DNA of 64,000 nucleotides, from positions 62,179 through 126,178 of the forward strand of contig VXAI01000069.1 in the NCBI GenBank assembly GCA_013399305.1, written 5' to 3'. A model generated the notes under the pieces. The model worked only from the letters and a program-made list of their open reading frames with translations. It did not search any database and had not been told where the DNA came from. Positions 21,415-34,474 of the stretch are shown in pieces (position 1 is the first letter of the stretch; each line of letters opens with the position of its first letter). The translations under genes and the position numbers were made by a program. The stretch comes from Rostratula benghalensis (Eukaryota; Chordata; Aves; Charadriiformes; Rostratulidae).

Positions 21415-23125
21415 AGGTATTTACTTCGTGCAGTCTCTTAGGATACAATGGATTTATGGCCATCAATTCTAAACAACGCTACTATTGTCTCTTCACATTT
21501 TATCTGACTCCATTATTCATTTATGTTGATTTTGATTGATGAAGACACTTTAAAAAAAGGAGGGGAGAAGGAAGGAGGGGGAGAGAAATACTTCAGCTGT
21601 TTGGTCTCTAATTCCTGTAAATTTCCAGTTCATACTGCAAGACTATTACTCAAAAGATATGTCAAGCTTCACATTTTGGGATGGATTTTTTTCCCCTTCA
21701 CCAGCCTCTCTTCTTTCTGAAAGACTAGAAGTGGGGCACAAGCGGTGCTTCCGACACAGATCCAATCACCGTAGAGGTGGCACATCACACTGCAATCAGC
21801 CAGGAAAATCAATGTTGGTCTTTTTAGCGACAAAGCATTAAGACTTCCACAAAACCTCTTTTACATATTTACTTCCTGTGCCACAGCTAATTAAGTTTAG
21901 GCCTGGTTTGATATGTCAAAAATTGCTCGGATCACAGAACTGAACCCAAGCAGAGTAAATGTAATTTCTTCATTGAAAGTGAAAGCATCTGCCAGAAAGC
22001 TACTCTTCTGACTGTGTAGAAGTCGTAAAGAAAAGGCCCAGCTTTGGCTTGTTTACTTCCAAATATATGGTATTTGCTGACCTCTCATTAAAATATCCTG
22101 ACAGAATGCAGATTATGAACCATCCGATACATTTCTTTCCATGGGAGGCTACATCTGAGGCCTGGGGGGAAAGAGATTCCTGAGAGTCGTTTAAATTCAG
22201 TTCGCTCCTCTCAGTTTTAAACAAGTTCCTGAGCAAGCACTACAAACTTGCCAAGCTCTCTGCTTACTTATGGAAAAGATAAAAAAAGAGGAAAAAGGAC
22301 AGATAAGTTGTTAGTAAATTGTCATTAGATGGCAGAGTCACCACCACATTCAATAATCAACCCCTCTGTGTAAATTTTTATGTCCAAAATTTGGGTGTTT
22401 TAAAATGACTGCTGACTCGGGAAGAGAGCTTGCTCTTTCCTATTAACTTTGAAAACATGGGGCTGGAAACACTATTTCTGAAAAGGCAAACTTGACATCC
22501 AAGGGCAAATAGGTGAAGGGAGGAAGAGCCTGTGGAACTGCTGAATACACAAAAGCCTGCAGCTTGACCACTCGGTTCGTTTTACAATGCATAATTACAT
22601 CTGCCTTTTTTTAATATTATGTGGTTCTTATTATTACCGTCTGTACCATCTTTCATGTTTCAAGGGAGTAGGCTGCTACTAACTGGTGCTAGGAAAAAAC
22701 TCATTCTAATTACTGGGTATTTCAGTAGAGGCTGTAATGGCAATGATGGATACCAGAACGTGTACAAAATCAACCAGTTCTAGTTTTGAAACTCCCATCT
22801 TCACAATTTTGACTTTTCAAAATGATCTGCTCTTAATACAATGCAAGTCGTCAAAGGCTGTCAAATAAATGATAAAACTCTCAGGAAATAAACATCTCTC
22901 CTCTAGTAGGTTTGTATATATTTCCACAAAAAGAAAAGAATTCTAAAAGTAAATAAACACATGGGAGGATTAGAGAAGCAATAAACAAAAGCATTTCCTC
23001 ATTTTGAATTTAAGAAAATAGGAGCCTCTTTCCAGCCATTGCCAGGAAATATTACTGCACAGAGGTGTAGTTTGTGCTGGCTAAAATGCTATTTAATGCT
23101 AAGGCACGCAGACGTGCATTCACTT
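21415..23125. other. Intron, purine tract but no recognised element
   Basis: A purine tract at about 21551-21590 (A7 followed by GGAGGGGAGAAGGAAGGAGG) is low complexity. The remainder is unremarkable AT-rich intron with frames under 80 codons. Confidence 0.45.
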
Positions 23126-23130
23126 GTACG

Positions 23131-23186
23131 TGCACACACAGAAACACACACCACACGTGTGCACACACAGACACACACCACATGTG
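23131..23186. repeat. Two-copy tandem repeat, CA-rich, period about 29
   Basis: Unit 1 (23131-23159) and unit 2 (23160-23186) both start TGCACACACAG, continue with ACACACACCACA and end in GTG. Unit 2 is two bases shorter. It is a local duplication of a CA-rich minisatellite unit. Confidence 0.85.
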
Positions 23187-23479
23187 TATCTCCATCCAAA
23201 ATTCAAACCACATTTCTACCATGCCATTACGGATTGATGGGCAGAGGATTTTAACACCAGTTTGGACCAAGCCAGGCACGGGACTCCCCGTTGCAAGATG
23301 ATAAATCTAATGCTGAAACCTTTTAGTCCTAACGAAGGAGTTTACAGGGTTCTTAATCCCTACACCCCACCTCGCTTCTCCCGCCGCCCTGCTGAAAGCT
23401 TTAAAACAGTCCCCAGCACTAACATGGTACAGAGCCTGTTGAACACGCTGATCTGCTCATGATTACTCTTTGCCACTGT

Positions 23480-23770
23480 AAAACAATCTAACTCCTCAAG
23501 TGAATGGAGTCTGTAGCAACAATGGTGTTATTGACTTGTTGCTCCAGCTCTATTTAGTTATTACCCTCGAGGCCACAATCAATAGACTTTGCACCAAGTC
23601 AGCCTAATAAATCCCAGGCTTTCACTGGAGCTTTGCCAGGAACTGCTAGAAAATCTATGGCAGTCAAACACTTAAGAGTATGAATAACACAGAAAGCTGT
23701 ACTGACAGCTGTATAAATTAATTAACAAGGAATGTTCTTATTCTTTTAAGAAGATCATAATGCACGTTTA
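23480..23770. other. Candidate conserved non-coding element F
   Basis: This repeat-free stretch has GTTATTGACTTG, TAGTTATTACCC, CACAATCAATAGAC, an E-box CAGCTG at 23706-23711, and the double homeodomain core ATTAATTA at 23717-23724. Balanced composition and dense motifs suggest regulatory sequence. No alignment was available. Confidence 0.3.
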
Positions 23771-24066
23771 CCATGATTTAAGGAGTCACAGGTAGAGCAA
23801 CAGAAAAATTACCTTTGTGCTTTCATTTAAAATAAAAATAGAATATGATTAAAACCAAAACAGCTTCAGACTACTTTTCCCTCCCTTTGATTATTGGATG
23901 TGCGAAAATCTGCATTACTGCTGTGGCCATTCAATTATTCCAAGTTTGATTTAAAAAAGGAACCTAGCCCAGCAAACACCAACCACTTAGTGTAAACGGT
24001 GCAGGCATTTTAACTTGATAAATTCCGATTGTTGTGTGCTTGTGCTACCATACCCTGCATCTGCAA

Positions 24067-24137
24067 GGGGGGGTTTAAATCGCGTTTGTAACGCAGTGAT
24101 TAAAGCAGAAACAAAAGGAAGGGGGGGGGTGGGGGGG
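24067..24137. repeat. G-run cluster, possible G-quadruplex
   Basis: G7 (24067-24073), then G9 (24121-24129), one T, and G7 (24131-24137). The last two runs alone hold enough G for a four-tract quadruplex on the plus strand, which is the non-template-derived C-rich sense for the VTI1A RNA. Confidence 0.75.
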
Positions 24138-24139
24138 AA

Positions 24140-27100
24140 AGAGTTGTTCAAGAAGTAAGAGGTCGGTCACTAGTGAATTCCGGGTTTTTTCAGTTCCTCC
24201 TGCAATAAGCAAATATTCTGCAGACTCAGCTGTGAGGTGCCCCATCCCAGTGTCCGGAGACGCGCTGAACCTACCCTAGCAAGTGCTTGGTACCAGCCCC
24301 GGAACAAAAGAATCTCTGTTTTTTTGCAGGTTGAAAACAAATGTAAGAGATCAATAGGCTCTTACAACTGATTTGTTGCCCCAGTGGTACTTTCTGAGAG
24401 CGTTCTGCTTTCCTAACGAGGGTCAGAGCTTTGAGGGGAAGCAACAAGCAGGGTCAGGCAGCTGGTGACCACACGGGGAAGGTGTGTGACTGTGGGCACA
24501 GCCTCTGGGCAGAGAGGAATGCTTGAGACAGAGTTGTGGCAGCCTTTGCTTGGACAACAAGGAAGAACCAAGCTGTGCAGCAGTGAGGGAAGTCAGATTG
24601 ACATGGAGTGTTTCACCTCTGCTCTGCCCACCCGTGGCTGAGGTTGCTCTTGGGTGGTTGCACCCTAATATCTTACTAGATCTCCTAGTCAAAGTGTTTA
24701 ACCCATCCTGCTCCTGTTGACAGGTTCATGAGGGTCCCATGACAGCAATCAAACCTGCCCCATCCGAGGAGGTGGCAGCAAGCAGAGGGGGCGCACAGAC
24801 ACTTTCAGGGGGAGAACCAGGCCTGACCCATGCTCTAAGGTGTCTTTCACCACCACACACATGAATGTGCCCTCACTCACAGGACAGACACTGCCACCTT
24901 GCACAGCATGGGTTTTTTTCAGGCATTTAGTCTTTCAATGGTCATTTTGGTACTGTTTGTTATCAGCAGAAAGGAAGAGATAAAGTTCATTTCACAGCTC
25001 TCAGTTCCTCTCCTCAATAGACAAATAAATTTAGTATCAACTTTTTTATTCAGAAGTAGGGCTTTCAGGAACTTTGGTGGTTTTACAGCTTGATGAAGCA
25101 ATTTCTATTGAAGTTGTCAATTTCTATTTAATTTCTCCCAGCCCAAAAGGAGTCATGAGTTTTTTGGGAAAAAAAGTTACACTTTGCATTTATAATCTGA
25201 CCCCAAATTTTGAGGTTATTTCACTGCTTCTGAGCACTGCTCCTCCTGTCTCTCTTCTGTTCCATTTTAAATATACCAGGTGACTTTGTTTTAAAATATC
25301 CTTTCTATACAGTCATCTGTAAAGTACATATGCATCAAATAAAAGAGCTGCTTGGGAATTAGGACATATTTTCAAGAATAGTAGGTGAAGTGGAGCTCCA
25401 GAGTTTCTGAGGGCTGAGTTCTGTAAAAAAGGCTTAATTTTCATTATCAGATGAATATCTGTCCTTTCAAAACATGACTTCTCTTTTATAGGGTCAATTT
25501 CAGCACCCAAAATGGGCTCATCAAAAGCACTGTTCCTATCTGAAAATTTAGGAGTGAGAATTCACTGAAATTAATTTGATCGCAGCAGGGAGGCGCTTGG
25601 GGCCTTACAGCTCTCCCCTGGCAATGTATCATCTGAGGTGACCATATGTCATTGTCTGGCACATTGTTAGCAGAACAGAGTTAATCTGTGTTTGGGTAAA
25701 AAAAACCTGCACAATTTCTGGGTCCCAGGTCACCCTTGAGATTTCTTGTGTTGTGTGACTGTTTTATTCACTAACTTTCTGAAGAGTCAGTCAGTCACTG
25801 AGAAATGCCAATGCAGTCTTTATAACAAGCCAAGGCAATAATATATACTATCGAGCAAGTTCAACAACCAACTATTTCAAATACGATACCCTGAACTTCT
25901 ACACCTCTATGTGCCAAAACTACTTCCCAGAATAGAGCTCAAATCTTAGCATTCATGCCAATTCCTGACCTGGCAGCAGGACTCAGGATGGGTGGCAGCT
26001 CACAACACACACAGCGACACAATGCTGGTGTAGCTCAATATGTGCATGAGATTGAACGTCTAGGACCTTACAAAAGCAACAGTGCTGGATGTAGTGCTGG
26101 CATCCTTCTTCTTTCCCTGCCAGCTTTGCAGCAAGCTCCACCGTGCTGTCAGGAAGCACTGTCCTGCTTGGAGCCGCTCTGCTTCGCTGAGATTTAAAAC
26201 TAAGCTCTTGGTCTTTTGGGAGTTGTTAAAGATCCTGGGATAAAAGTGAAGCTCATTAGCCAACCTTAAGCAACTCATAGGAAGAGGGACTGTAGAAGGA
26301 GAAATAGTTGTTTATAAGCACAGCAATAAAGCACTTCATGAAGTTCTTGCCCATATACTCCATCTGACCAATACAGGAGAATGCGACGACAGAGACACCA
26401 AAGGACTCCCATCATCCCATTTTGTAACATCTTCTGAAACGTTATTTATCAGCTTCACAGCACTATCCAGCCTATTTGCCTCTTCTCCACTGCTCAACTT
26501 CTTGAATCAGTGCCCCTTAGTGTCTCTGCAGCCAGCTCCACCACACGGCTGCCACAGCTGAGCTTGGCCTGTCCTCACCCCTTTCGTTCAAGCCACAGTG
26601 TCTCCCTGGCTGCCCGTCCTCCACCACGAGCTTTCCACAGTGACACCCACAGAGCATGAAACAGTTTTCCAATTTTGGTCTGCTATGCAATTCTACCACA
26701 TATTTACAGTTTTAAATAAGATTGGTAACTTTTAGCAATTTAAAAAAAACACCCAAAACTTCTTTTTTTGGCCGAGAACGAATCAAGTGTAGGCTAAAAA
26801 CCAGATGGATTTTTGGACTCTCTCTTCCTTCCCTGTTCATTGTACCACATGACAATCCCTCTCCCCTCAAAAATCTTCTTCATGAACTAATTTGATAGTA
26901 TCATTTTTAAGCACTGCAACAACTGTACTTATTAGTAATCAAATAACAGTATTTTTCTCTAAGTACTCAGATTTCTCAACTTGCATATGAATAGGTACAG
27001 TAATTCCCAGGCCCACAGCCACCACAAGGTAGAACTTCCAATAAATTGCATCACTCTGCACAGCACTGCCTGCTACACTACTTGGTAATTGCTTCTGCTC

Positions 27101-28940
27101 CTTGAAATAATCCCCTCTGAAACGGAGTTTTGGGTTTTGGCGGGTGCTAATCCCAAGGGGTACCCGCGGCAATAGCCAACTACCCATAACTAACAAACAT
27201 AAGCTTGCCAAAGCATCCTCTTCCTCCTTTCAGTTCTCTGATTTTCATAGTCTTGAGGGCTAGCCCATGAACTCCAGCCAGTAGGAGAGAGCCATATGAT
27301 GGCACAGATTTAGAGGATCAAGAGTATAAGTGGAAACACAGCACAGTTGAAAAATTACATTTTAATTCAATTTTCTGAAAAACAGTCCCACACTTAAACG
27401 TACTTTGGATGAAGACCATAAAAGTTGTACAGCTTCTCTGGCTGGTTTTCTAAACTCAGATGTGTGCTATCTCACTTTAATCTTAATTGCTTCTTAAGGT
27501 GATAACACTGAACAATGTGGCTCTAGAATATATAGGCCAAATGAGAAGCAGGAAACATTTTTCTTTCCAGCAGGTCTACAGAGGTATAACAAAAAGAAAA
27601 AAAAAACCTCTTCAGCTCTAGACTAGCACTGAACGTAAATGATAACATTGTATGGGGCTGAGTTTTCAGTGATTTGTTCCTTACTATCAAGTGTTCTGCA
27701 GCTAATTGGCTTTGGAAAAGAATCCGTGCAAAGCTGGTATGGGCCAGTCTGCTTTAATTGGGGTGGCGCCCACCAATAGTTTCTCAGGATCAGGGCAAAG
27801 GCACCCTCCCTCCAAGCGTGGCTGTTATTTACTTGTGTTGCTTCAAAATTCTTTCGTCATGATAGACTGGATCAACCCAATCTAAATGTTTTGATCTGTT
27901 ACATATGTGGAAAATGAGATACTGGCACACACACAAAAAGCAGCTGCTTTCTAAGTGCGGTGTCTTAATGACCTCTACATAGAGCACAGGGCAAGTGAAT
28001 TAGTCCTCTACCAACGGAGACTGCTTTACCTTCCAGTCTCCATGTAACATGGGAAAGGAAACTCAATGCCTGCTTTAAATGACGGAATTAAGCTAGATGT
28101 AACTTGCAAATTGATTAATTTTCGCAGCAGACTGAGATTGATCTGAGTTTTCTCTTTTGCACTGTAAGTATTCTATGCTTGTCCTGAAACAAGTTAGCTA
28201 AAATAAATTAGTCAGTGTGGAATAAATTTAAAGGGACACTGACAGATCTAATTTAGCCCCAAATTAAGGATAAAAGCGAGAACAATACAAAATAAATATT
28301 AAAAAGTCAGCCTGAAAAGAAGAAACGCTTCTGTGAGACTTCTTATAAGGAAATAATTTCCATTTAAATAATATTTGCAACCTGCAATCGAGTTCTGTGG
28401 TGAAGGTGAAATTTACTTTCAGCTGGGCGACACCAGCAAGGCCACTGCAGCTCCTCAGCTGCAAACACCGACAGCAAACAGACTCAACCACCAAATGCAA
28501 TATTTCTAACCCATGATCCAAAGTCAGCTGTCGACAGTATAAATACATCGCTCTCTTGCTAGCATAATGTTTTAGGGAACAACCATAAACATTTAAGGTG
28601 TTTTAAAAGACTCTTATGAGAGCAGACAATATGATCATGGCTGGCAGGATTGCTTTGATCTGGAGGGCTACATTGCCAGAGCTCCTCCTGTACTGCTGCA
28701 CCAACCTACACACTTGGAAATCCACGTACCCAACCACCGATTGCACCCACTTGCATGAATCCCACACAGAAGCAATTCTATGGGTCCCATGGCCTGACCC
28801 AGCATGACTGGACTGGAACAGGAGACAAGAGTTCATCCACACTCCTTTAGCAAGCAGTTTAACCTAACTGGGTCTGTGCCAATTGGAAACAGTTCCTCAA
28901 TCTTTTTCCTGTTTCAACCTCAGTATCCAAGCTGCATATA
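24140..28940. other. Intron, nothing recognised
   Basis: A GC-richer patch lies at about 24420-24900 without a CpG-island character. AGGTGACCATATGTC near 25638 recalls a sauropsid repeat motif (GGTGACCAGATGTC) but is too short to call. Another A8 run followed by CACCC lies near 26742. The 94-codon minus frame at 28264-28548 is cysteine-bearing but unrecognised. Confidence 0.45.
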
Positions 28941-28946
28941 CGTTTG

Positions 28947-28965
28947 TTTTTTTTTTAAAAAAAAA
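28947..28965. repeat. T10A9 palindromic tract
   Basis: T10 directly followed by A9; the second of five such tracts. Confidence 0.9.
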
Positions 28966-28969
28966 GTTT

Positions 28970-31900
28970 TCAGATAAGTTGTGTTCAACTGCACTTTCCC
29001 ACCTTGCTTTCCATTCCTTCTTTGGTCGCCAACCAGTTTAAAGCTCACAGCTGCCCGGGAAGCACTGCAGGAGCGTGACTGGTTGCAGCACCTCCTGTGA
29101 TGGGAACTCAGGAAAACCTGCACAACCTGCTTGCCTTTACACGAAATAAAACCCATGGTGTCCATTCCACATGTGTCCATTGCCACCCCTCACTAGATCC
29201 CAAGTTGCTAACTGAGCTCAGAACTTTCACATTCAATATTGTTTACAAGACACTTTAAAATAGTAAATAAAACCTGGTGTGTTCAGTAAAAAAAACACCC
29301 AAAAAGACAAAGGAATGACAACAGCTATTGAAGTTCCTTGTGGGAGAGCTCAACATTATCCATGGCTGCAATAAATCAGCATTGAAAAGAGTTTAATAAG
29401 GCCATTGAGTAAAAGGTAGCAAAAGGAAGCATAAGGTTAGTTCTTACAGCAAGAAGAAAATTGATTATATCACCCCGATGGTGATAAATATGGTGATATC
29501 AGCTGGCTTGCTGCTCGACTGGATGAAATGGCACGTATTTCACTAGGCTATGGATTAAAACCTAGAGGTGACAAATTGAATTGGCATTAAGAATAACGTT
29601 GGCCTTTGTAATTTTTGTTTTGCTCAAGAAACTTATTATATTGAATGGGACTAAACTTATATTTAAAGGAAGGCTTTATTTGTCACACACATGATCTTAA
29701 CTCAATAAACCAAACAAGGCTTTTCTCTCTCCCTAAATCAGTGTAATAATGGTAGTTTTGTTTAAGCTGCTTGTTTGTACAAAAGCCTGTAGATATATAG
29801 ACTTCAGGGTAATCCTATTGCTGAAAGTAAGACCTAAATGAAAACAAATCTTACAAGCAGATCTCTATTTTGAAGACAGCTCTATTCAAATGGGCTATGC
29901 TGATTATACTCTGAGATAACCCGGCACACCATTTAAGGTTGATCACTTTAGCAAACACAAGCTTTGCACTGCAATTTTCTAGTCTTTCATTTTCCAGGAT
30001 AGCAAAAACCCCCACGACAACCTCATTAGGGAGTTACACAACTTCAAGCCAACAGATTCTTCAGGGAGAGCAAAATAGGTGCAAAAAGCTCAATTTAAAA
30101 GCTCTGCCTTAGATTCTCCAGTGATGTTGGATCTTAGCACTCCTGCATGCTGAAGAGTAGGTTCCATTTTCTCTTTTCCTCCCTCATGCACGCACACACT
30201 AATCAGAGCACAAAACAACAGCAGCTCAACTTTTTCTGGTCCAAACAACACCTGTGCAAAACTAGTGCAAATAATGTGCAAAAACCTGACCATGGTTTTA
30301 CTCTTCTCAAATTAATTATTATTTGGAGGAATAAATAATATCTATCAGGGATAGAGTGGAGAGCAGGAAGAGGGGAAACTCAAAAGATAATATCTTAAAA
30401 CGCAGCAAACTTTGCAGTGGGAAATAAAACCTTTAGACTAGCAACAAAAGTTGGAAAATGCTTATCTTCTGCAACTACATTGGTATAGTCAATTGCTTTA
30501 TGTCCACTGTTTACTTACATTTAGATTTAATCATTAGAAGGAACTTCTTCACTTTCTCTGTGGAAACATTCACAGAAGAGAATTGATAAACTCTAGACGC
30601 AATGAGGTCAGCTTCCATTTTCCCCTTCCTCTACCTTTTCTACCAGAGTGGATAGAAACAGACCCCACTGAAGAATCAAAAGGGTTGGCCCCCAAGGGTT
30701 GATTGACCAAAGACACCACAGCCCAATGCTATCAATGACGGCTGAAGCACTCCTCACAACCCTGCGGGTCCCTGTGATGCTCTCTGATGAGTCTGCTGTC
30801 CTTTTTAAATGCACATGCATGGATTTGTTTGTGTTTTGCACAGAAGAAGTATTGCCTGGGATTGTAATAAGTTCTGAAAAGAATTTTCAATGCCAACATT
30901 CATTTGCTGGAAAGAAAAAACTCTATGCTCTCCATAACCCCTACTCTCCCTACAAAGAGACTCCGTGATAACCACTCTGGTATGGCCCACAGAGAGGTGG
31001 GAAAACTGCTGCCAAGCTGCCTGGCCCTTCCACCCCTCCCTCAACCCCTTCCAGGCTGCACACACACCAGGAGGAATGACTGGGCTCACACTCCCTGTTG
31101 GCTGCAAACTCCATTTGCTGCAGCGAGAGCACAAGTTTTAACAAGTCTGCTTGACTTCAATAGCAGCCTTTACTGACACAACAAATGTCCACCAAGTCAG
31201 GAGCTCTTTAGAGTAAGGATTACAGATCGCTGAGGAAAAATAAAGTCTAAACAAGCGGGGTGATGGGCTGACTGTGAAAGGACAGATGATTTGGGTCAGA
31301 TGTGCACTAAAAGCTTCAAAAGTCATATTGCTTTTTCTCTTAAACCCTTTGTTTATATGCTCAACCCTGCCTTTCCCCTCCGGTTTCTACCTAAGATCCT
31401 ACTTCTTCCTCTGTACCTGAGGCCTCTTATCCCCCTCTGTTTTCCTTCCTTGTCTGGTTCCCAGTCCCTGTTCCCATAAAGAAGTTTGTTTCTCACTCTT
31501 TTTGACTCTTTTGTTTACCCTAGATCTTTTTAAAGATTATTTCCTTCCCTTACTCCCCCCAATAAATCCATTAAGTGAAGTGATTAATTTGCTGTGCCCC
31601 AGCAATGTGCCACAGCCCCATAATTTGAAAGGGGTGACACGTCACCGCACGTGGGGGATATATGAAGGGGTTGAAAAGTGACTTTGCCTTCCTTGAACAG
31701 GAAGGCTGTAGCAGAGGTTCAATTCAGCTCCAGGTCTTGAAGGCAACATTTAACTCAGTGCATCGTTCACCCTCACTGATGTCTTTGGTCATTTGGCACT
31801 TCTTGTTGGCCAGTGGTTGAATTCAAAATTGACACTGTAGGCTAAAGGGCTCTCATCAAATTAGCTCATCCAGCTAAACATGGGGCATCAGAAAACGTGC

Positions 31901-33205
31901 ACTGATTAGTAAGACAGTTACTGCTGTATGCAGTCAAAGTTATGACTCTTCTAACTCTGTAGCCAAGACTGAACATGTCAAAATAAAGTTCAAGGGTACC
32001 ATGTGACAATGTATTTCCTCCTGTCGCTCAGAAAGTCTCACCCCAATTCTACATATTAGACACTATCTTAAACCTTTCAAGAATGAGGTTTTATCTCCTT
32101 CCCAGTGCTCTCTTAGTTCGTATTAGCTACAATAATGCTAGATATTTTTGCTATCTACATAAATGTCTAATCCCTCTTTGTTTTGTAAATTCTTGGCTTT
32201 GGTGAATTCCAGTGGCAATGAACCCCTCAGACTGATCACAAGTTGTGTGAAAAGACAGGTCTGATTCTGGGAGCTAAGCCAAAGCCGGGAGCTTGCTGGT
32301 ACGGAGAGATATTTTTAATTGGGGAATAAGCAATTTAAAAAAAAAAAATACAACTTGTATGTATCTTAGTTCTCTGCCAGGCTGATAATGCGACAATTTC
32401 TTAAGCCTTCTCAACTCCTTGGTCCAGCTATAAGTCAGGAGAAATGAGGAGGCTGGCATTTCTGGTAAAAGCAATGCCAGTGGAAGAGTGATACATATAT
32501 TCTTTTTCTTCTTGACTTATTCAGACACATCATTTGCCTGTTTCTTGACAAATGAATTTTCAGGACAGCATTGCTCTGTTGGCACATCAAGGCTCATGAA
32601 CACAGTACACCAGGGGAAATAAGAAATGGATTTTATTAAGTTTATTAGCAGCTAAAAACATGATACTTCAAGGCTGGAAGTAAAGTAATCCACCTACACA
32701 ATTTGAGTGGAATGAACATTTGGCTTCAACTACAGCTCATATGTAAAAAATAAATCCAGTTTCTCCCTTGGAAATCCTTTGGGGTCTGGTTTTACACTAC
32801 CTTGATCAAACCAAGAATTAAAGTTCAAGCTGGCTTCCATTCCCACACGGCAATATGACCTACATGTCTGTATTAGTGGTGCTACTCTTTCCACACCTCT
32901 CTTCATATCAGTATTTCCCTCAACATTTTTTTTTATTTATTTTCTCTTCTTTCAAAGTTAAAATTAGTTTTAACGCTGTATAGGCATTATATAGTGAAGA
33001 CAATGAAAAAAGTAATTCAAAAACTTATTCCAAAAAGAGCTACTTCTAAATGAGCTCCCACCTCTCTGCCATTAAGCATCACATACAGAAAGGAGAGTTC
33101 CCGCTGGATGCAAATGAAGCATGAAAAGATTGACCATTTTTGGAAGAAAATTCCGCAGCTCCATATAGCAGTTACCAACTTAAACAATAGAGAAAAACAT
33201 GAAGC
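28970..33205. other. Intron, pyrimidine-rich patch, nothing recognised
   Basis: A run rich in C and T at about 31330-31560 might be an old LINE piece (it contains CTTCTTCCTCTGTACC) but lacks a diagnostic motif. Frames at 30805-31134 (minus) and 30904-31176 (plus) overlap on opposite strands. No exon was seen. Confidence 0.45.
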
Positions 33206-33350
33206 TGCGTGGTGAAGGCCAACTTAGAGAAACTGGACTTGTGGGAATGGGGACTTCTGGGTTCAATTCCGTTCCAGATACCCAGTGTGCCTCTTGGGGG
33301 TTCCTCTACGTCAGAACTTTTCTGTCTGGAAAACTAAGGTAAGGCTCTCA
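33205..33350 (+). mobile_element. tRNA-derived SINE, MIR/CORE-like
   Basis: GGTTCAATTCC (33260-33270) matches the RNA polymerase III B box. It is preceded by AACTGGACTTGTGGG and followed by CCAGTGTGCCTCTTGGG. Further right, CAGAACTTTTCTGTCTGG with AAAACTAAGG corresponds to the MIR core CAGTTTCC.CATCTG..AAATGAGG. The order and spacing fit an old MIR-type SINE in plus orientation, antisense to VTI1A. Confidence 0.62.
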
Positions 33351-33354
33351 TCAG

Positions 33355-34355
33355 GAATGGATACTGCAAAGCTTAGTTCATATCTACAGTGCTCTCTGAA
33401 ACTCATGGAGGATGAGAGGTATCTACATCTGAAATATTCTTACACACCCACTAGTGATGCCTTGAAAAAAAAAAATAGTGACACATACTGACTTTCACAT
33501 TACTAGAGGAAGACAAACCCAATTTCTTCCCAGATCTTCCTCTTTGTACCCGGGGAAGCAGCTGAAAAACAGAAAGAAATGTTGCTGCTGCTCTTACTGA
33601 AAGGTTTTCACACTAAGACTATTCTTTGATGGTTTGCCAGCTGACTCAGACACTTTGCTGTCCCTCAGCCAGAGCTGTGCTATCAATAGCCAGGCCAGGC
33701 AGGCTGAGGTCTCTAACAGACCAGGGCCTGCAGGCAGCTCAGATCAGTTCTGTTCACTAATATATCTTCAGGTCACTGCTATTTGGAAACCCAAAGCTTC
33801 TGATGATCACGGGATAGTATGGGCTCCAGTCAGAGGACATCCCCCATTGATTGAGGGAGCAATAGCTCTGACAATCTAGCTCACCTTCCCCTTATTGCAA
33901 GGTGTGGAGGCTTCAGTAAATACTGTTCCAAAAGCCACTGTTATGGGACCAAATGGGATCAAAACTGATGGATAAGTGGGAGACCACATCTGGATACCAA
34001 ATGAGATAAAGACAAGGAGGTAGCTGTTGCCTGGACTGGGTATTTTAGCAGTGGAGGGCAGGGACACACACAATGACAAACTGCTATTAATCACTTGCTG
34101 GTGTACAAGAGAGAGTTAAATCAGCTAATCACATATGCCATCACAGGCTGGGCACTACAGTGCAGCTCAGAAAATCCAACAGGTAGTGATCACTCTTTAT
34201 CTGTATAAGCAGCCATGTTTTAATATAGGGTGCTTCACCCCACCCATTTCAGAAAAGATTGATAAGCAAACTGATGAAGCTATAATGAGCTTAATTGCAA
34301 ATGCCTTATGTTCTTGCATTGTTGCCAAACAGCTACTTCAACATCCAGCAGTTTA
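33355..34355. other. Intron, nothing recognised
   Basis: This is mixed sequence directly after the SINE. The 63- to 82-codon frames lie on both strands and are unrecognised. Confidence 0.45.
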
Positions 34356-34364
34356 CTTAATAAC

Positions 34365-34470
34365 TCCCCCCCCCCTCTTCCCTACCCCTCCAAGCCCAGT
34401 AACGTAATTATTCCTGTGGCAACCCCCTATTTCACTTTTCTTTATTTATTTCCCCTTTCCCCCCGCCCCC
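34365..34470. repeat. C-run cluster (possible quadruplex on minus strand)
   Basis: C11 at 34365-34375, then CCCCTTTCCCCCCGCCCCC at about 34452-34470. The minus strand, which is also the VTI1A pre-mRNA sense, would carry the G-runs. Confidence 0.7.
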
Positions 34471-34474
34471 AAAT

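Noticed and set aside
33205..33350. Functional tRNA gene at the B box
   Set aside because: No cloverleaf stems or A box at the right distance; the flanking MIR-core landmarks show it is a SINE.
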